Counted from the stretch's first letter, positions 9,036-18,443 are shown. The stretch is DNA of 64,000 nt from Variovorax sp. PAMC28562 (GCF_014303735.1 NZ_CP060296.1:2925501-2989500); one strand, 5' to 3'. Notes: generated by a model not told the origin, from the letters alone. Numbers and translations: made by a program.

Positions 9036-9911
9036 ATGACCATCTCATTGCCCGGCCTTCTGAGCCAGCTCCTTCTGGGGCTGGTCAACGGCTCGTTTTA
9101 TGCCATGTTGAGTCTCGGCTTGGCCGTGATCTTCGGCTTGCTCAACGTCATCAACTTCGCGCACGGCGCGTTGTTCATGATGGGTGCGCTGCTGACATGG
9201 ATGGCCCTGAACTACCTCGGGCTGGGCTACTGGCCGATGCTCTTCATCGCGCCGGTGGTGGTAGGAATTTTCGGGGTGCTCATCGAGCGCCTGTTGCTGC
9301 GCTGGATCTACAAGCTCGATCACCTCTACGGCCTGTTGCTCACGCTCGGGCTTACGCTGCTGATCGAAGGCGCGTTCCGTTCGGTCTACGGCGTGTCGGG
9401 TCTCGGCTACGACGCACCGGAGCTGCTCGACGGCGCGACCGACCTCGGCTTCATGGTGCTGCCCAACTACCGGGCCTGGGTCGTTGTCGTGTCGCTCGTC
9501 GTTTGTTTCGCAACGTGGTTCGTCATCGAGCGGACCAAGCTCGGCGCGTACCTGCGGGCCGGCACCGAGAATCCGCGGCTGGTCGAAGCGTTCGGCGTCA
9601 ACGTGCCGTTGATGGTGACGCTGACTTACGCCTTCGGCGCAGCGCTGGCGGCCTTCGCGGGCGTGCTGGCGGCACCCGTGATTCAGGTCACGCCGCTGAT
9701 GGGGCAGAACCTGATCATCGTGGTGTTCGCGGTGGTGGTCATTGGCGGCATGGGTTCGATCATGGGATCGATCCTCACCGGCCTCGGGCTCGGCATCGTC
9801 GAAGGCTTCACCAAAGTGTTCTACCCGGAGGCATCGTCCACCGTCGTTTTCCTGATCATGGTCATCGTGCTGTTGATTCGCCCCGCCGGCTTGTTCGGCA
9901 AAGAAAAGTAA
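9036..9911 (+). CDS. livH: LivH-type ABC permease
   Basis: 291 residues, strongly hydrophobic, about eight membrane helices, with the family features NGSFYAMLSLGLAVIFGLLNVINFAHG at the start (cited as NGSFYAMLSLG and NVINFAHG) and FGVNVPLMVTLTYAFGAALAAFAG in the ATPase-contact region (cited as TYAFGAALAAFAG). It forms the membrane channel with LivM. It follows the second binding-protein gene by 33 bases and precedes livM by 10, inside the same operon. Confidence 0.95.
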   Translation: MTISLPGLLSQLLLGLVNGSFYAMLSLGLAVIFGLLNVINFAHGALFMMGALLTWMALNYLGLGYWPMLFIAPVVVGIFGVLIERLLLRWIYKLDHLYGLLLTLGLTLLIEGAFRSVYGVSGLGYDAPELLDGATDLGFMVLPNYRAWVVVVSLVVCFATWFVIERTKLGAYLRAGTENPRLVEAFGVNVPLMVTLTYAFGAALAAFAGVLAAPVIQVTPLMGQNLIIVVFAVVVIGGMGSIMGSILTGLGLGIVEGFTKVFYPEASSTVVFLIMVIVLLIRPAGLFGKEK

Positions 9912-9921
9912 GGCGACCGGC

Positions 9922-10899
9922 ATGAACATGAAAAAGATATCCACGATCGTCTACGGACTGTTGTTCATCGCACTGCTGTTCGCGCCGTTCTTCGGTGCCT
10001 ATCCGGTGTTCGTGATGAAGCTGATGTGCTTCGCGCTGTTCGCCGCGGCCTTCAACTTGCTGTTGGGCTACACCGGCTTGCTGTCGTTCGGCCATGCGGC
10101 GTTTCTGGGCGGCTCGGCTTACGTTGCCGGCTACTCGATGAAGGCCTGGGGCCTGACGCCTGAGCTGGGGCTTCTTCTTGGCACCGTCACCGGCGGACTG
10201 CTCGGCTGGTTGTTCGGGGTGCTGGCGATTCGTCGTCAGGGCATCTACTTTGCGATGATCACGCTGGCGCTGGCGCAGATGATGTTCTTCGTTGCGCTGC
10301 AGGCCAAATTCACCGGCGGCGAAGACGGCCTGCAAGGCGTGCCGCGTGGCAAGCTCTTCGGCCTGCTCGATTTGTCGAGCGACCTCACGATGTACTACGT
10401 CGCGCTCGCGGTGGTGGTGGCGGGATTCCTGCTGATCGCGCGAACCATCCATTCGCCGTTTGGCCAGGTGCTGAAAGGCATCAAGGAAAACGAGCCGCGT
10501 GCGCTCTCGCTGGGTTACGACGTCGCGCGATTCAAGCTGCTGGCGTTCGTGATCTCTGCCGCATTGTCGGGCCTGGCCGGGTCGCTCAAGACCTTGGTGC
10601 TCGGCTTCGCGACGTTGAGCGACGTGCACTGGACCGCATCGGGTCAGGTCGTTTTGATGACACTGGTCGGCGGTCTCGGTACGCTGTCGGGCCCGATCGT
10701 CGGCGCGGCAGTGGTCGAGCTGCTCGAGAACAAGATCGGCGAGTTCGGCAACCTGCTGGCCCGCCTCACGTCCATCGAGTGGTTCAACACGCTGGGCGAG
10801 TCGGTGACGATGGTCACCGGCTTGATCTTCGTGATCTGCGTGCTGGCGTTCCGACGCGGGATCATGGGCGAGATCATCGCGCTGATCAAGCGCAAGTAG
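9922..10899 (+). CDS. livM: LivM-type ABC permease
   Basis: 325 residues with about nine or ten membrane helices. The family marks are LLGYTGLLSFGHAAFLG near the N-terminus and the coupling segment FVISAALSGLAGSLK. It is the partner of LivH. It is the last gene of the livGFKKHM operon and ends 17 bases before the convergent AttH-like gene on the other strand. I see no hairpin terminator in that short gap. Confidence 0.95.
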   Translation: MNMKKISTIVYGLLFIALLFAPFFGAYPVFVMKLMCFALFAAAFNLLLGYTGLLSFGHAAFLGGSAYVAGYSMKAWGLTPELGLLLGTVTGGLLGWLFGVLAIRRQGIYFAMITLALAQMMFFVALQAKFTGGEDGLQGVPRGKLFGLLDLSSDLTMYYVALAVVVAGFLLIARTIHSPFGQVLKGIKENEPRALSLGYDVARFKLLAFVISAALSGLAGSLKTLVLGFATLSDVHWTASGQVVLMTLVGGLGTLSGPIVGAAVVELLENKIGEFGNLLARLTSIEWFNTLGESVTMVTGLIFVICVLAFRRGIMGEIIALIKRK

Positions 10900-10916
10900 C
10901 GCAGCGAATCAGCGGG

Positions 10917-12062
10917 TCACAACTGGAGCGGCGCGGCGTAGCCCGTCATCTCCAGGTAGCCCCTGCCCACGCGCTTGCCCTGCGCATCGAGCAGTTCGCT
11001 CAGTCCTTCCCAGTACACGCCCCCGGTCGCTCCGCTGCCGTCCAGTTCCTGATCGTCGAGCAAGGCGCGCACGGTAAACGTACCAGCAGACGTCTGCACG
11101 CGCCAGCGCGTCGGGTAGACAGCCTTTGTGCGCGGGCTGGTCCATGTGCTTTCGGCTTGGAACCGAACCTCGTTCTCGCTGAACGAACGCGCCGCGCCGC
11201 CCTTTTGGCGCATCGAGCCACCGGCCCACAACGCACTGCCGTCGCGACGCCGCAGATGAAAGGCGGTGAGGGCGCTGCCGTCGTCCAGGTTCATGCCGAT
11301 CCAGTCCCAACCCACCGCGTCCGGATGCAGCAGCGCTTCGCTGACCTCGTGGTCGAGCCAGGCCGTGCCGGTGACATCGAAGGCGCGGCCTTGCAGTGTC
11401 AGCCGGCCTTGCGCGGCGAGTTGAGGCTCGCTGTAGTAGTAGCTGGCCTGATCCGGCGATGGGCCTTTGCGCGAGAGGCCGGCGTCGCCCTGCAGCAGCA
11501 CCGGTTGCGTCGGCGCAAAGCGCAGGTCGATGGCGAATCCTGTGGCTGCGACATGCGCTTCGTAGGTGCCTTGCGAGTCAGGTCGACGCACCAGCGACCA
11601 GTCGCGCAGCTTGACGTCGGTGTCGCTCTGACTGGCCGAAGCGACGCCGAAGCCCTCGCGCGCAATGCGCTGGTCGTGCCAGAGCTTCTTGCCATCGAGG
11701 TCGGTGATGGCGGCATGCGCGAACACGATTTGCTTGGCGGCGAAGGCCGAATTCAACGGCTTTGCAGCATCGATCCGCGAGCGAAAAAACGTGACCTGAT
11801 AGCCGAACTCGCGCCCGTCCTGCGCGCGTGCATGGCCGGTGATGTACCACCATTCGGTGGCGAGATCGGGATGGCTGCCGAAGTCGCGTGGGAACTGCAA
11901 TGTGCGGGGCGGCAACGCCCAGAGAGGCATCGCGAAAGGAACAGCGAGCGCGGCCACTGCATTTCGCAGCAGCGTTCGACGCAAGGGGTTCGATGTGCCT
12001 GATTGCGCTGCCGAACTTGCCGAACTTGCCGGACTCAGAGGACTTTCCCGTCGTGTCGCCAT
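10917..12062 (-). CDS. AttH-like secreted lipocalin-type protein (CrtC/AttH family)
   Basis: 381 residues. The ATG at 12062 overlaps the upstream permease stop as TGATG. The N-terminus carries a late signal peptide with a twin-arginine-like RRTLLRNAVAALAVP. The body matches the AttH or carotenoid-hydratase-like double lipocalin family: FGSHPDLATEWWYITGHA, then FFRSRID, WLDHEVSEALL and GWDWIGMNLDDG. Members sit next to FtsX-type ABC permeases (AttEFGH systems). Despite the CrtC name of the domain there is no carotenoid gene nearby, so a periplasmic partner of the transporter is more likely than hydratase activity. The biochemical role is unknown. Confidence 0.85.
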   Translation of the reverse strand: MATRRESPLSPASSASSAAQSGTSNPLRRTLLRNAVAALAVPFAMPLWALPPRTLQFPRDFGSHPDLATEWWYITGHARAQDGREFGYQVTFFRSRIDAAKPLNSAFAAKQIVFAHAAITDLDGKKLWHDQRIAREGFGVASASQSDTDVKLRDWSLVRRPDSQGTYEAHVAATGFAIDLRFAPTQPVLLQGDAGLSRKGPSPDQASYYYSEPQLAAQGRLTLQGRAFDVTGTAWLDHEVSEALLHPDAVGWDWIGMNLDDGSALTAFHLRRRDGSALWAGGSMRQKGGAARSFSENEVRFQAESTWTSPRTKAVYPTRWRVQTSAGTFTVRALLDDQELDGSGATGGVYWEGLSELLDAQGKRVGRGYLEMTGYAAPLQL

Positions 12063-14704
12063 CACCAATCCTCCTTCACCGCCAACACCGCATCCCGCCC
12101 GGCCGCCGCACGCCCTGCGAGCCAGGCGGTCACAGTGCCGGCGGCGACCACCGCCGCACACAACGCGATCAAGCGCAGCCATGGCAGCAGCAGATCCATG
12201 GTCCAGTGAAAGCTTTGCGGGTTCACCACTTTCACCAGCACCACCGATACCGCCAGCCCGAGCACCAGGCCGGCCAGCGCGCCGATGCCGGTCCACGCCC
12301 CGCCTTCGCCGGCGACGATCGCCAGCACCTGTCGTCGCGTGAAGCCGAGGTGCGCGAGCAAACCGAATTCCTTGCGGCGCGCCAGCACCTGCGCGCTGAA
12401 GCTCGCGGCAATGCCGAACAGCCCGATGGCGATCGCAACTGCTTGCAGCCAGTAGGTGACGGCAAAGCTGCGGTCGAAGATGCGCAACGAGGTCGCGCGA
12501 ATCTGACTGACCGACGAGATCTCGATCGGCTCGCCGCCCGCCCCATCGGCCGCGATGCTGCGCGCTGCCGATGCACGCACTGCTGCCTGCACCGATGCTT
12601 CGTTCGCGCCGGGCGCGAGCCACAGCGCGATGTCGCTGACGTTGCGGTCGCCCGTCAGCTTCTCAAAATCGCGCGCGCCCAATGTGATGGCGCCGAACTG
12701 CCGCACGTAGTCTCGCCAGATGCCGGCGACGAAGAAGACCGGTGGCATTGCCTGCGACGCGTTCGCGGCACTCCCAGCACCCGGCGCATTCGTCGCGCTG
12801 GTGCCAAACGCCTTCGACAGCGGCGCGAACACATCCCCCGGCCGCGCCCCATACAGTTCGACCATCGCCTCGCTGACATAGATGCCGATCTGTCCCGCCG
12901 GCACCGGCAATGGCGCCATCATCAGCGGCAGCGAGCGCGACACATCGTCGTCGAGGTCGCGGGCAATCAGCGTCACGGCGGGCCGCGTGGCATCGAGCAG
13001 CAACGGTCGGGTGCGCAGAGTGCCGGTGCGCGCCACGCCCGGCACTCGCGCCAGCGACTGCACGAAGCTGGGCATGAACGGCGCCAGATCGCCACTGCCG
13101 GAATTGCCAGCCGACGCACTTCGCACATAGAGATCGGCCGGCAGCACGACGTCGAGCCAGCGCGTGACCGAGTCACGAAAGCTCGCCACCATCACCGTCA
13201 GCGCGACCGCCAGGCTGAGGCTGGCGACCACGCCGCTCACAGCGACCGCGGCAGTGCCGCGCATGCGTCGAGCGCGCTCGATGGCGAGCATCGGCAGCAC
13301 GTGTTGCGCGAACAGCGGTGCGATGCGGTCGTACAACAGCGCGATCAACCAGGGCAGCGCGGTGATGCCGCCGACCAGCAGGCACGCGACCGAAAGGTAC
13401 GCGGCGATCGGGATGCCGAAGATGGCGGGCGCGGTGGCCAAGGCGATGCCGAGCGCGACGAGCGCGATCGCCAGCCAGTGGCCGTTGCCAGCCGCCGGCG
13501 CTGCACCGAGCCCCTTCAGCGTCTGCGCTTCCGGCAACAACATGGCAGCCCGTGCCGGCCACCAGCCGCCGACCAGTGCAGCGATCACGCCGAGGCCGCC
13601 GTAGAACAGCGCAGAAGGCGTGCTCCAGTGCAGGGTCGGCGCAACGCCGTCGAAGTACCCGCCGCCGAGATCACCGCCCAGCACACGCAGTGCGAAGGCG
13701 GCGAGGGCAGCGCCGAGCGCGATGCCGGCGACGCTGCCGATCACGCCCAGCACCAGCGATTCGATCAGCACCAGTTGCAAGCGGCCGCGCGGCGTCAGCC
13801 CCAGCACGCCGAGCAGCGCGAACTGCTGCGCGCGTTTGGCCACGCTGAGAGCGAGCACCGAGAAGACCAGAAACGCGCCTGTGAAAAGCGCGACCAGCGC
13901 CAGCACCGTGAGGTTGACGCGGTAGGCGCGCGACAGGTTGCTCACACGTTCGGCCGCATCGCCCGGCTCGGCGATGCGGATGCCAGCCGGCCAGTCCGGC
14001 GAGCTTTCCAGTGAGCGGATGAAGGCGGTGCGGTCGGTGCCGGTTGCGAGCCGCAAGTCGATGCGAGTGAGTTGTCCGGCGCGGCCGAACAGGTCTTGTG
14101 CGGCACCGATGTCCATCACCGCCAGTGCGCTGCCGCCCGCTGCGACGGTGCCGGCAACCTGCACGTCGCGCCATGCGCCGTTGACGGAGAGGCGCAATGC
14201 CGCAGTGCCTTCGCCGAGTGCAGCACGCGCGGCGGCGTTGAGAAAGACAGTGGCCGGCGCGAACAATGCAAACCGCGCGCTGTTGGCTGAAGGTCGCGGC
14301 AGCAGCGCGGGGGCGATGGTCGGGAGCGCCAGCGCATCGATGCCGACGATGCGCAGCGGCACACGCTGTTCTTTGGATTGACCGGCCCGTTCGGACCCGC
14401 CTGTTCCCGCGAAGGCCACGGTTTGAAGCTCCAGAACAGGGCTCGCGAGAAGGACCTGCGGTTGCCGCGCCACGCGCGCGTACACCGCCTCGTCGAATCC
14501 ACCCTGCGCCGCACGCAATTCAAGATCGGGCTGCCCGTTGACCGAGCGCACCGCACTGGAAAATTCATCGAGCGCCGAAGCGTTGATGAGCTGTACCGAA
14601 AAGGCCAGCGCCACGCCGAGCATGACGGCCAGCACCGCGGCTGCATTGCGCCACGGGTGATGTCGCAGTTCCTGCCAGGAGAAAGTGATGAGCAGGGCCC
14701 GCAT
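12062..14704 (-). CDS. FtsX/MacB-type ABC transporter permease, long fused form (AttFG/YbbP-like)
   Basis: 880 residues. The start ATG at 14704 gives MRALLITFSWQELRHHPWRN, a typical FtsX-family opening just before the first helix. Two repeats each contain a periplasmic domain and FtsX helices (around 250-400 and 730-870), so it resembles AttF plus AttG joined, or YbbP. The family moves lipoproteins or envelope substrates, or performs mechanotransmission, using a separate LolD/YbbA-like ATPase. The gene directly after it encodes AttH. No ATPase gene is adjacent; the best candidate is at 17778-18443 on the same strand. Confidence 0.88.
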   Translation of the reverse strand: MRALLITFSWQELRHHPWRNAAAVLAVMLGVALAFSVQLINASALDEFSSAVRSVNGQPDLELRAAQGGFDEAVYARVARQPQVLLASPVLELQTVAFAGTGGSERAGQSKEQRVPLRIVGIDALALPTIAPALLPRPSANSARFALFAPATVFLNAAARAALGEGTAALRLSVNGAWRDVQVAGTVAAGGSALAVMDIGAAQDLFGRAGQLTRIDLRLATGTDRTAFIRSLESSPDWPAGIRIAEPGDAAERVSNLSRAYRVNLTVLALVALFTGAFLVFSVLALSVAKRAQQFALLGVLGLTPRGRLQLVLIESLVLGVIGSVAGIALGAALAAFALRVLGGDLGGGYFDGVAPTLHWSTPSALFYGGLGVIAALVGGWWPARAAMLLPEAQTLKGLGAAPAAGNGHWLAIALVALGIALATAPAIFGIPIAAYLSVACLLVGGITALPWLIALLYDRIAPLFAQHVLPMLAIERARRMRGTAAVAVSGVVASLSLAVALTVMVASFRDSVTRWLDVVLPADLYVRSASAGNSGSGDLAPFMPSFVQSLARVPGVARTGTLRTRPLLLDATRPAVTLIARDLDDDVSRSLPLMMAPLPVPAGQIGIYVSEAMVELYGARPGDVFAPLSKAFGTSATNAPGAGSAANASQAMPPVFFVAGIWRDYVRQFGAITLGARDFEKLTGDRNVSDIALWLAPGANEASVQAAVRASAARSIAADGAGGEPIEISSVSQIRATSLRIFDRSFAVTYWLQAVAIAIGLFGIAASFSAQVLARRKEFGLLAHLGFTRRQVLAIVAGEGGAWTGIGALAGLVLGLAVSVVLVKVVNPQSFHWTMDLLLPWLRLIALCAAVVAAGTVTAWLAGRAAAGRDAVLAVKEDW

Positions 14705-14782
14705 CACGCAATTGTGCCGGTCCGATATCAGGCTTGCACGGGCGCGGTTTACCGAGGGCTTCCGGTGCGTCGCTCGGTCCGA

Positions 14783-14788
14783 TATGCT
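14783..14788 (+). promoter_or_regulatory. -10-like hexamer 6 bases before the PLP dehydratase start
   Basis: TATGCT is followed by 6 bases and then the ATG at 14795. No convincing -35 box or ribosome-binding site is seen. It fits a repeated pattern in this window that may mark leaderless transcripts. Confidence 0.35.
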
Positions 14789-14794
14789 CGCCAA

Positions 14795-15769
14795 ATGCTC
14801 CAGCTCCCGACTTATGCAGACGTGATCGACGCCGCCGCGCGGCTCGAAGGCCACGCCCACCGCACCCCCGTGCTTCGCTCTGCTACGGCAGACGCACGCT
14901 ATGGCGCGCAGTTCTTTTTCAAGTGCGAGAACTTCCAGCGCATGGGCGCCTTCAAGTTTCGTGGTGCCTTCAACGCATTGTCGAAGTTCGATGCGGCCCA
15001 GCGCACGGCCGGTGCCATCGCGTTCTCGTCCGGCAACCATGCGCAGGCGGTCGCACTGTCGGCCCGCCTGCTCGGCATGCCGGCTGTGATCGTCATGCCC
15101 CACGACGCGCCGGCGGCCAAGCTCGTCGCCACGCGTGAGTACGGTGCCGAGGTCGTGCAGTACGACCGCTTCGCCGAAGACCGCGAGGCAGTGACGCGGC
15201 AGCTCGCAGAAGAACGCGGCATGACGTTGATTCCGCCTTACGACCATCCCGATGTCATCGCCGGGCAGGGCACGGCCGTCAAGGAATTGATCGAAGACAC
15301 GGCTGCCGATGGCCCGCTCGACGCGCTGTACATCTGTCTCGGCGGCGGCGGCCTGACCAGCGGCTCCGCGTTGTCAGCACGCGCGCTGGCGCCGGGTTGC
15401 AAAGTCTACGGCGTGGAGCCGGAGGCAGGCAACGATGGCCAACAGTCGTTTCGTTCGGGGAAGATCGTCCACATCGAAACGCCCCGCACCATCGCCGACG
15501 GCGCGCAGACCCAGCACCTCGGCCAATACACCTTCGCGATCATCAAGCGGGACGTCGACGACATCTTGACCGTGAGCGATGTGCAACTGGTCGAAGCGAT
15601 GCGTTTCTTCGCCGAGCGCATGAAGATGGTGGTCGAGCCGACGGGGTGCCTGTCGTTCGCGGCTGCATGCGCTGCGGGTGCGGCCATCGCCGGACGGCGA
15701 GTGGGTATCGTGGTCAGCGGCGGGAATGTCGACCTGGCGCGCTATGCTGCGCTGCTGGCTGGCGACTGA
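14795..15769 (+). CDS. PLP-dependent serine/threonine dehydratase-like enzyme (hydroxyaspartate dehydratase/serine racemase subgroup)
   Basis: 324 residues, fold-type II PLP enzyme. The cofactor lysine is in GAFKFRGAFN (residue 54), the phosphate-binding glycine loop is GGGGLTSG, and the substrate-binding SSGNHAQAVA is present. The single-domain form without ACT domain and the CENFQRMGAFKFRG string match the serine racemase or threo-3-hydroxyaspartate dehydratase subgroup rather than biosynthetic IlvA. Expected chemistry is removal of water and ammonia from a 3-hydroxy amino acid. It is transcribed away from the permease and towards otnC, and sits among genes that interrupt the Att locus. The exact substrate is uncertain. 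Confidence 0.85.
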   Translation: MLQLPTYADVIDAAARLEGHAHRTPVLRSATADARYGAQFFFKCENFQRMGAFKFRGAFNALSKFDAAQRTAGAIAFSSGNHAQAVALSARLLGMPAVIVMPHDAPAAKLVATREYGAEVVQYDRFAEDREAVTRQLAEERGMTLIPPYDHPDVIAGQGTAVKELIEDTAADGPLDALYICLGGGGLTSGSALSARALAPGCKVYGVEPEAGNDGQQSFRSGKIVHIETPRTIADGAQTQHLGQYTFAIIKRDVDDILTVSDVQLVEAMRFFAERMKMVVEPTGCLSFAAACAAGAAIAGRRVGIVVSGGNVDLARYAALLAGD

Positions 15770-15785
15770 TCTTTAGCGCTGCGCT

Positions 15786-16484
15786 CTACCAAATCGCGCC
15801 AAAGCGCTCGCGCAGTTCTTCGATTTGGGCTTCATCGAGTGGTGCCGGCTTCGCGGGCCGCATGGTCCAGAGTCGCGCGGTTTCTTCCAGTTCTTCGAGC
15901 GTCGCCATCGCAGCAGCCGGCGTGTCGTGCCACACGGTGGGGCCGAGCCGCTCCAGCATGACGGCGCGGATCGCCGTGCCTGCAGCGTGGTAGCGCACGA
16001 TGGTGTTTTCGACTTCGTCCGCGGCTTCAGTCGCGCCCGGCCGTGCGTAGCCGATCAACGGTACGCGGCCGACCTTCATCACGAAATAGGGCGTGAGCGC
16101 GGGCAGCAACTCGCGGCCTTGCGGCGCGTCGCACATGGCCCCGTCGAGCGTCAGACCGACGCAATGCGTGCTGTGCGTGTGAACGATGCAATGCGCCGGC
16201 GCCGCGGTGGTGAGGCTGGCGCCGTAGATGCGCCGATGCAGCGCGATGGTCTTGCTCGCGCGGTCGCCGCTCTGCTGCACGCCGTCTTCGTCGAGCAGCG
16301 CCAGGCGCGCCGGCTCCAGAAAACCGAGGCAGGCATCGGTCGGTGTGATCAGAAAGCCACCACCCTCCGAGCTATTGAATCGGACGCTGATGTTGCCCGC
16401 GGTCGCGTGCACGTAGCCACGCTCGAAGAGGCTGCGGCCGATGCGGCAGATCTCGTCGCGGGCAGTCGCTTCGTCCAGCGTCAT
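15786..16484 (-). CDS. otnC: OtnC-type class II aldolase (3-oxo-tetronate 4-phosphate decarboxylase)
   Basis: 232 residues, class II aldolase/adducin fold. The zinc ligands appear in HTHSTH, and the N-terminal GRSLFERGYVHATAGNISVR is characteristic of OtnC/YgbL. Known members decarboxylate 3-oxo-tetronate 4-phosphate to dihydroxyacetone phosphate, the last step of threonate or erythronate use. The start ATG overlaps the otnK stop by 4 bases, so the two are translationally coupled. The dehydrogenase that makes the 3-oxo acid (LtnD-like) is not in this window. Confidence 0.88.
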   Translation of the reverse strand: MTLDEATARDEICRIGRSLFERGYVHATAGNISVRFNSSEGGGFLITPTDACLGFLEPARLALLDEDGVQQSGDRASKTIALHRRIYGASLTTAAPAHCIVHTHSTHCVGLTLDGAMCDAPQGRELLPALTPYFVMKVGRVPLIGYARPGATEAADEVENTIVRYHAAGTAIRAVMLERLGPTVWHDTPAAAMATLEELEETARLWTMRPAKPAPLDEAQIEELRERFGAIW

Positions 16485-17770
16485 GGCATTCCGGGTTCAG
16501 GTGAAAGCAACGAGAACGCGTGAGTGAAGAAGTCGACTGCGCCGAAGTTGCCCGACTTGAGCGCGACGTGCACCGCGCCATTCGCGGAGTGCGTGGAGGG
16601 CGCATGGCACCACGGCACACCGGGCGCGATCTGCGGACCGATGCGCAACATGGCGATATCCAGCGCCTGCACACAGGCGCCCGATGTTTCGCCGCCCGCC
16701 ACCACCAGTTGCCCGACGCCGCGTTCGACCAGCCCTCGCGCTACGGCGGCCAACGTGTGCTCGACCATTTCGCCAGCGCGTTGCACGCCCAGTTGGGCCT
16801 GCACTGCGCGCACCGCATCGGGTGCCGCGGTTGCATAGACCAGCACCGGCCCGGCTTTCAGGAGGGGCTCTGCCCAGCGCAGCGCCTGGCTCGCGACATC
16901 GACACCTTCGGCCAGGCGCAACGGGTCGACCGCAAAGGCTGCGCCGCCGCGCCCTATGAAGTCGGCCACCTGCGCATTGGTAGCGGTCGAACAACTGCCC
17001 GACACGATGGCGCGCAGACCGCGGGCCGGTGGCAACTCGGCCGCTTGCGGTTGCGGGGAAATGCCGAAGTTCTGCGGCAGGCCGATCGCTACGCCGGAGC
17101 CGGCGGTGAGCAGCGGCATGGCGCGAAACGCCTCGCCCATGCGCATCAAATCGTCGTTGCTGGTGGCATCGACGATGGCCATCGAAACGCCTTCACGGCG
17201 CAGTGCCTCGATGCGCGCCTTGATGGCGTCGACGCCACGCGCCACGGTGCGGTAGTCGATGAGCCCGACGCGACGCGAGGTCTGTGCTTGCAGCACGCGC
17301 ACGAGGTTCGAGTCGGTCATCGGCGTCAGCGGATGGTTGCGCATGCCCGACTCGTGCAGCAACTCGTCGCCGACGAAGAGGTAGCCTTTGAAAACCGTCC
17401 GGCCGTTCTCCGGGAAGGCGGGGCAGGCGATGGTGAAGTCGGTGTGCAGCGCGTCCATCAATGCGTCGGTCACCGGGCCGATGTTGCCCTTGGCCGTCGA
17501 GTCGAAGGTCGAACAGTATTTGAAGTAGATCTGCTGCGCGCCTTGCGCCTGCAGCCAGGTCAATGCCGCCAGTGATTGCGACACAGCATCGGCTGCGGGC
17601 AAGGTCCGCGTCTTGAGCGCGACCACGATGGCATCGACATCGTCGCTGAACGCCTCGGTGGGTACGCCGATGGTTTGCACCACGCGCATGCCGGCGCGCA
17701 CCAGGTTGTTGGCGAGGTCGGTCGCGCCGGTGAAGTCGTCGGCGATGCAGCCGAGTAAGAGCTTGTTCAT
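16481..17770 (-). CDS. otnK: OtnK-type four-carbon acid sugar kinase (DUF1537)
   Basis: 429 residues. The opening GCIADDFTGATDLANNLVRAG (given as GCIADDFTGATD plus LANNLVRAG) is the hallmark of the four-carbon acid sugar kinase N-domain. The C-terminal nucleotide-binding part has VVAGGETSGACVQALD. It phosphorylates 3-oxo-tetronate on O4, feeding OtnC. The start lies 7 bases downstream of the ABC ATPase stop, so otnK-otnC is attached to the miaA-ATPase transcript. Related kinases act on threonate or erythronate directly (DtnK), and substrate preference cannot be read here. Confidence 0.9.
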   Translation of the reverse strand: MNKLLLGCIADDFTGATDLANNLVRAGMRVVQTIGVPTEAFSDDVDAIVVALKTRTLPAADAVSQSLAALTWLQAQGAQQIYFKYCSTFDSTAKGNIGPVTDALMDALHTDFTIACPAFPENGRTVFKGYLFVGDELLHESGMRNHPLTPMTDSNLVRVLQAQTSRRVGLIDYRTVARGVDAIKARIEALRREGVSMAIVDATSNDDLMRMGEAFRAMPLLTAGSGVAIGLPQNFGISPQPQAAELPPARGLRAIVSGSCSTATNAQVADFIGRGGAAFAVDPLRLAEGVDVASQALRWAEPLLKAGPVLVYATAAPDAVRAVQAQLGVQRAGEMVEHTLAAVARGLVERGVGQLVVAGGETSGACVQALDIAMLRIGPQIAPGVPWCHAPSTHSANGAVHVALKSGNFGAVDFFTHAFSLLSPEPGMP

Positions 17771-17777
17771 GCTTGAA

Positions 17778-18443
17778 TTAAACCTCGATACGGGCGTTTG
17801 CGTAGATGCCGTCGACCCTCAGATGGAGCACCCGATCGGCCCGCGCCGCCGCGGCGACCGAGTGCGTCACCAGCACCAGCGAAGCACCGTGCTCTCGCGT
17901 CTGCGCGAAGAGCACGTCCATGACGCGGGAGGCCGTCGTCGGATCGAGGTTGCCGGTCGGCTCGTCGGCCAGCAGCAATGCCGGCCTGTGCACCAGCGCG
18001 CGCGCGATGGCAACGCGTTGCAACTGGCCGCCCGAAAGCTGCTGCGGCAAGCGGGCGCCGAGCCCGGCGAGCCCGACCACGTCGAGCATGCGTTCGACCC
18101 GCACCGGGTCGTTGCGTCCCATCAACATCAGCGGAAGCGCCACGTTCTGCGCCACGTCGAGATGCGGCAGCACATGAAAGGCCTGGAAAACGAAGCCGAC
18201 ATTCGCGCGGCGCCACAAGGCACGGGCGGTGTCGTCGAGCTTGCCGATGTCGGTGCCGTCGTGCATGACGCTGCCGGCGTCCCAGCTGTCGAGTCCGGCC
18301 ATGCAGTTGAGCAGGGTCGACTTGCCGACGCCAGATTCGCCGACGATGGCGACGAACTCGCCACTCGCCACTTCGAGCGTGACGTGCTCGAAGACCGCCG
18401 CTTCGCCGTAGTGCTTGCCGAGGTTATCGATGCGCAATGTCAT
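17778..18443 (-). CDS. LolD/YbbA-like ABC transporter ATPase (probable AttE partner of the FtsX permease)
   Basis: 221 residues. The ATG at 18443 overlaps the miaA stop by 4 bases. Walker A is GESGVGKST, signature [15 protein letters not shown], Walker [13 protein letters not shown], the classical MacB/LolD/YbbA set. Such ATPases need an FtsX-type permease; none is adjacent, and the only one in the window is 3.1 kb further on, past otnK, otnC and the dehydratase. I infer they are partners separated by an insertion of catabolic genes. It could also work with a permease elsewhere. Confidence 0.9.
   Translation of the reverse strand: MTLRIDNLGKHYGEAAVFEHVTLEVASGEFVAIVGESGVGKSTLLNCMAGLDSWDAGSVMHDGTDIGKLDDTARALWRRANVGFVFQAFHVLPHLDVAQNVALPLMLMGRNDPVRVERMLDVVGLAGLGARLPQQLSGGQLQRVAIARALVHRPALLLADEPTGNLDPTTASRVMDVLFAQTREHGASLVLVTHSVAAAARADRVLHLRVDGIYANARIEV

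Noticed and set aside
5082..10899. A urea/amide (Urt) importer instead of Liv
   Set aside because: No urease or amidase genes nearby, and the gene order G-F-K-K-H-M with LivH/LivM marks fits the general branched-chain-type family better. The ligand stays open.
11888..14014. 708-codon plus-strand frame opposite attH and the FtsX permease
   Set aside because: Shadow of the permease, with an Arg/Gln/His-rich composition and no fold or start signal.
15786..17770. otnK-otnC as an insertion-sequence-borne cassette
   Set aside because: No transposase, terminal inverted repeat or target duplication could be found at the edges; base composition resembles neighbours.
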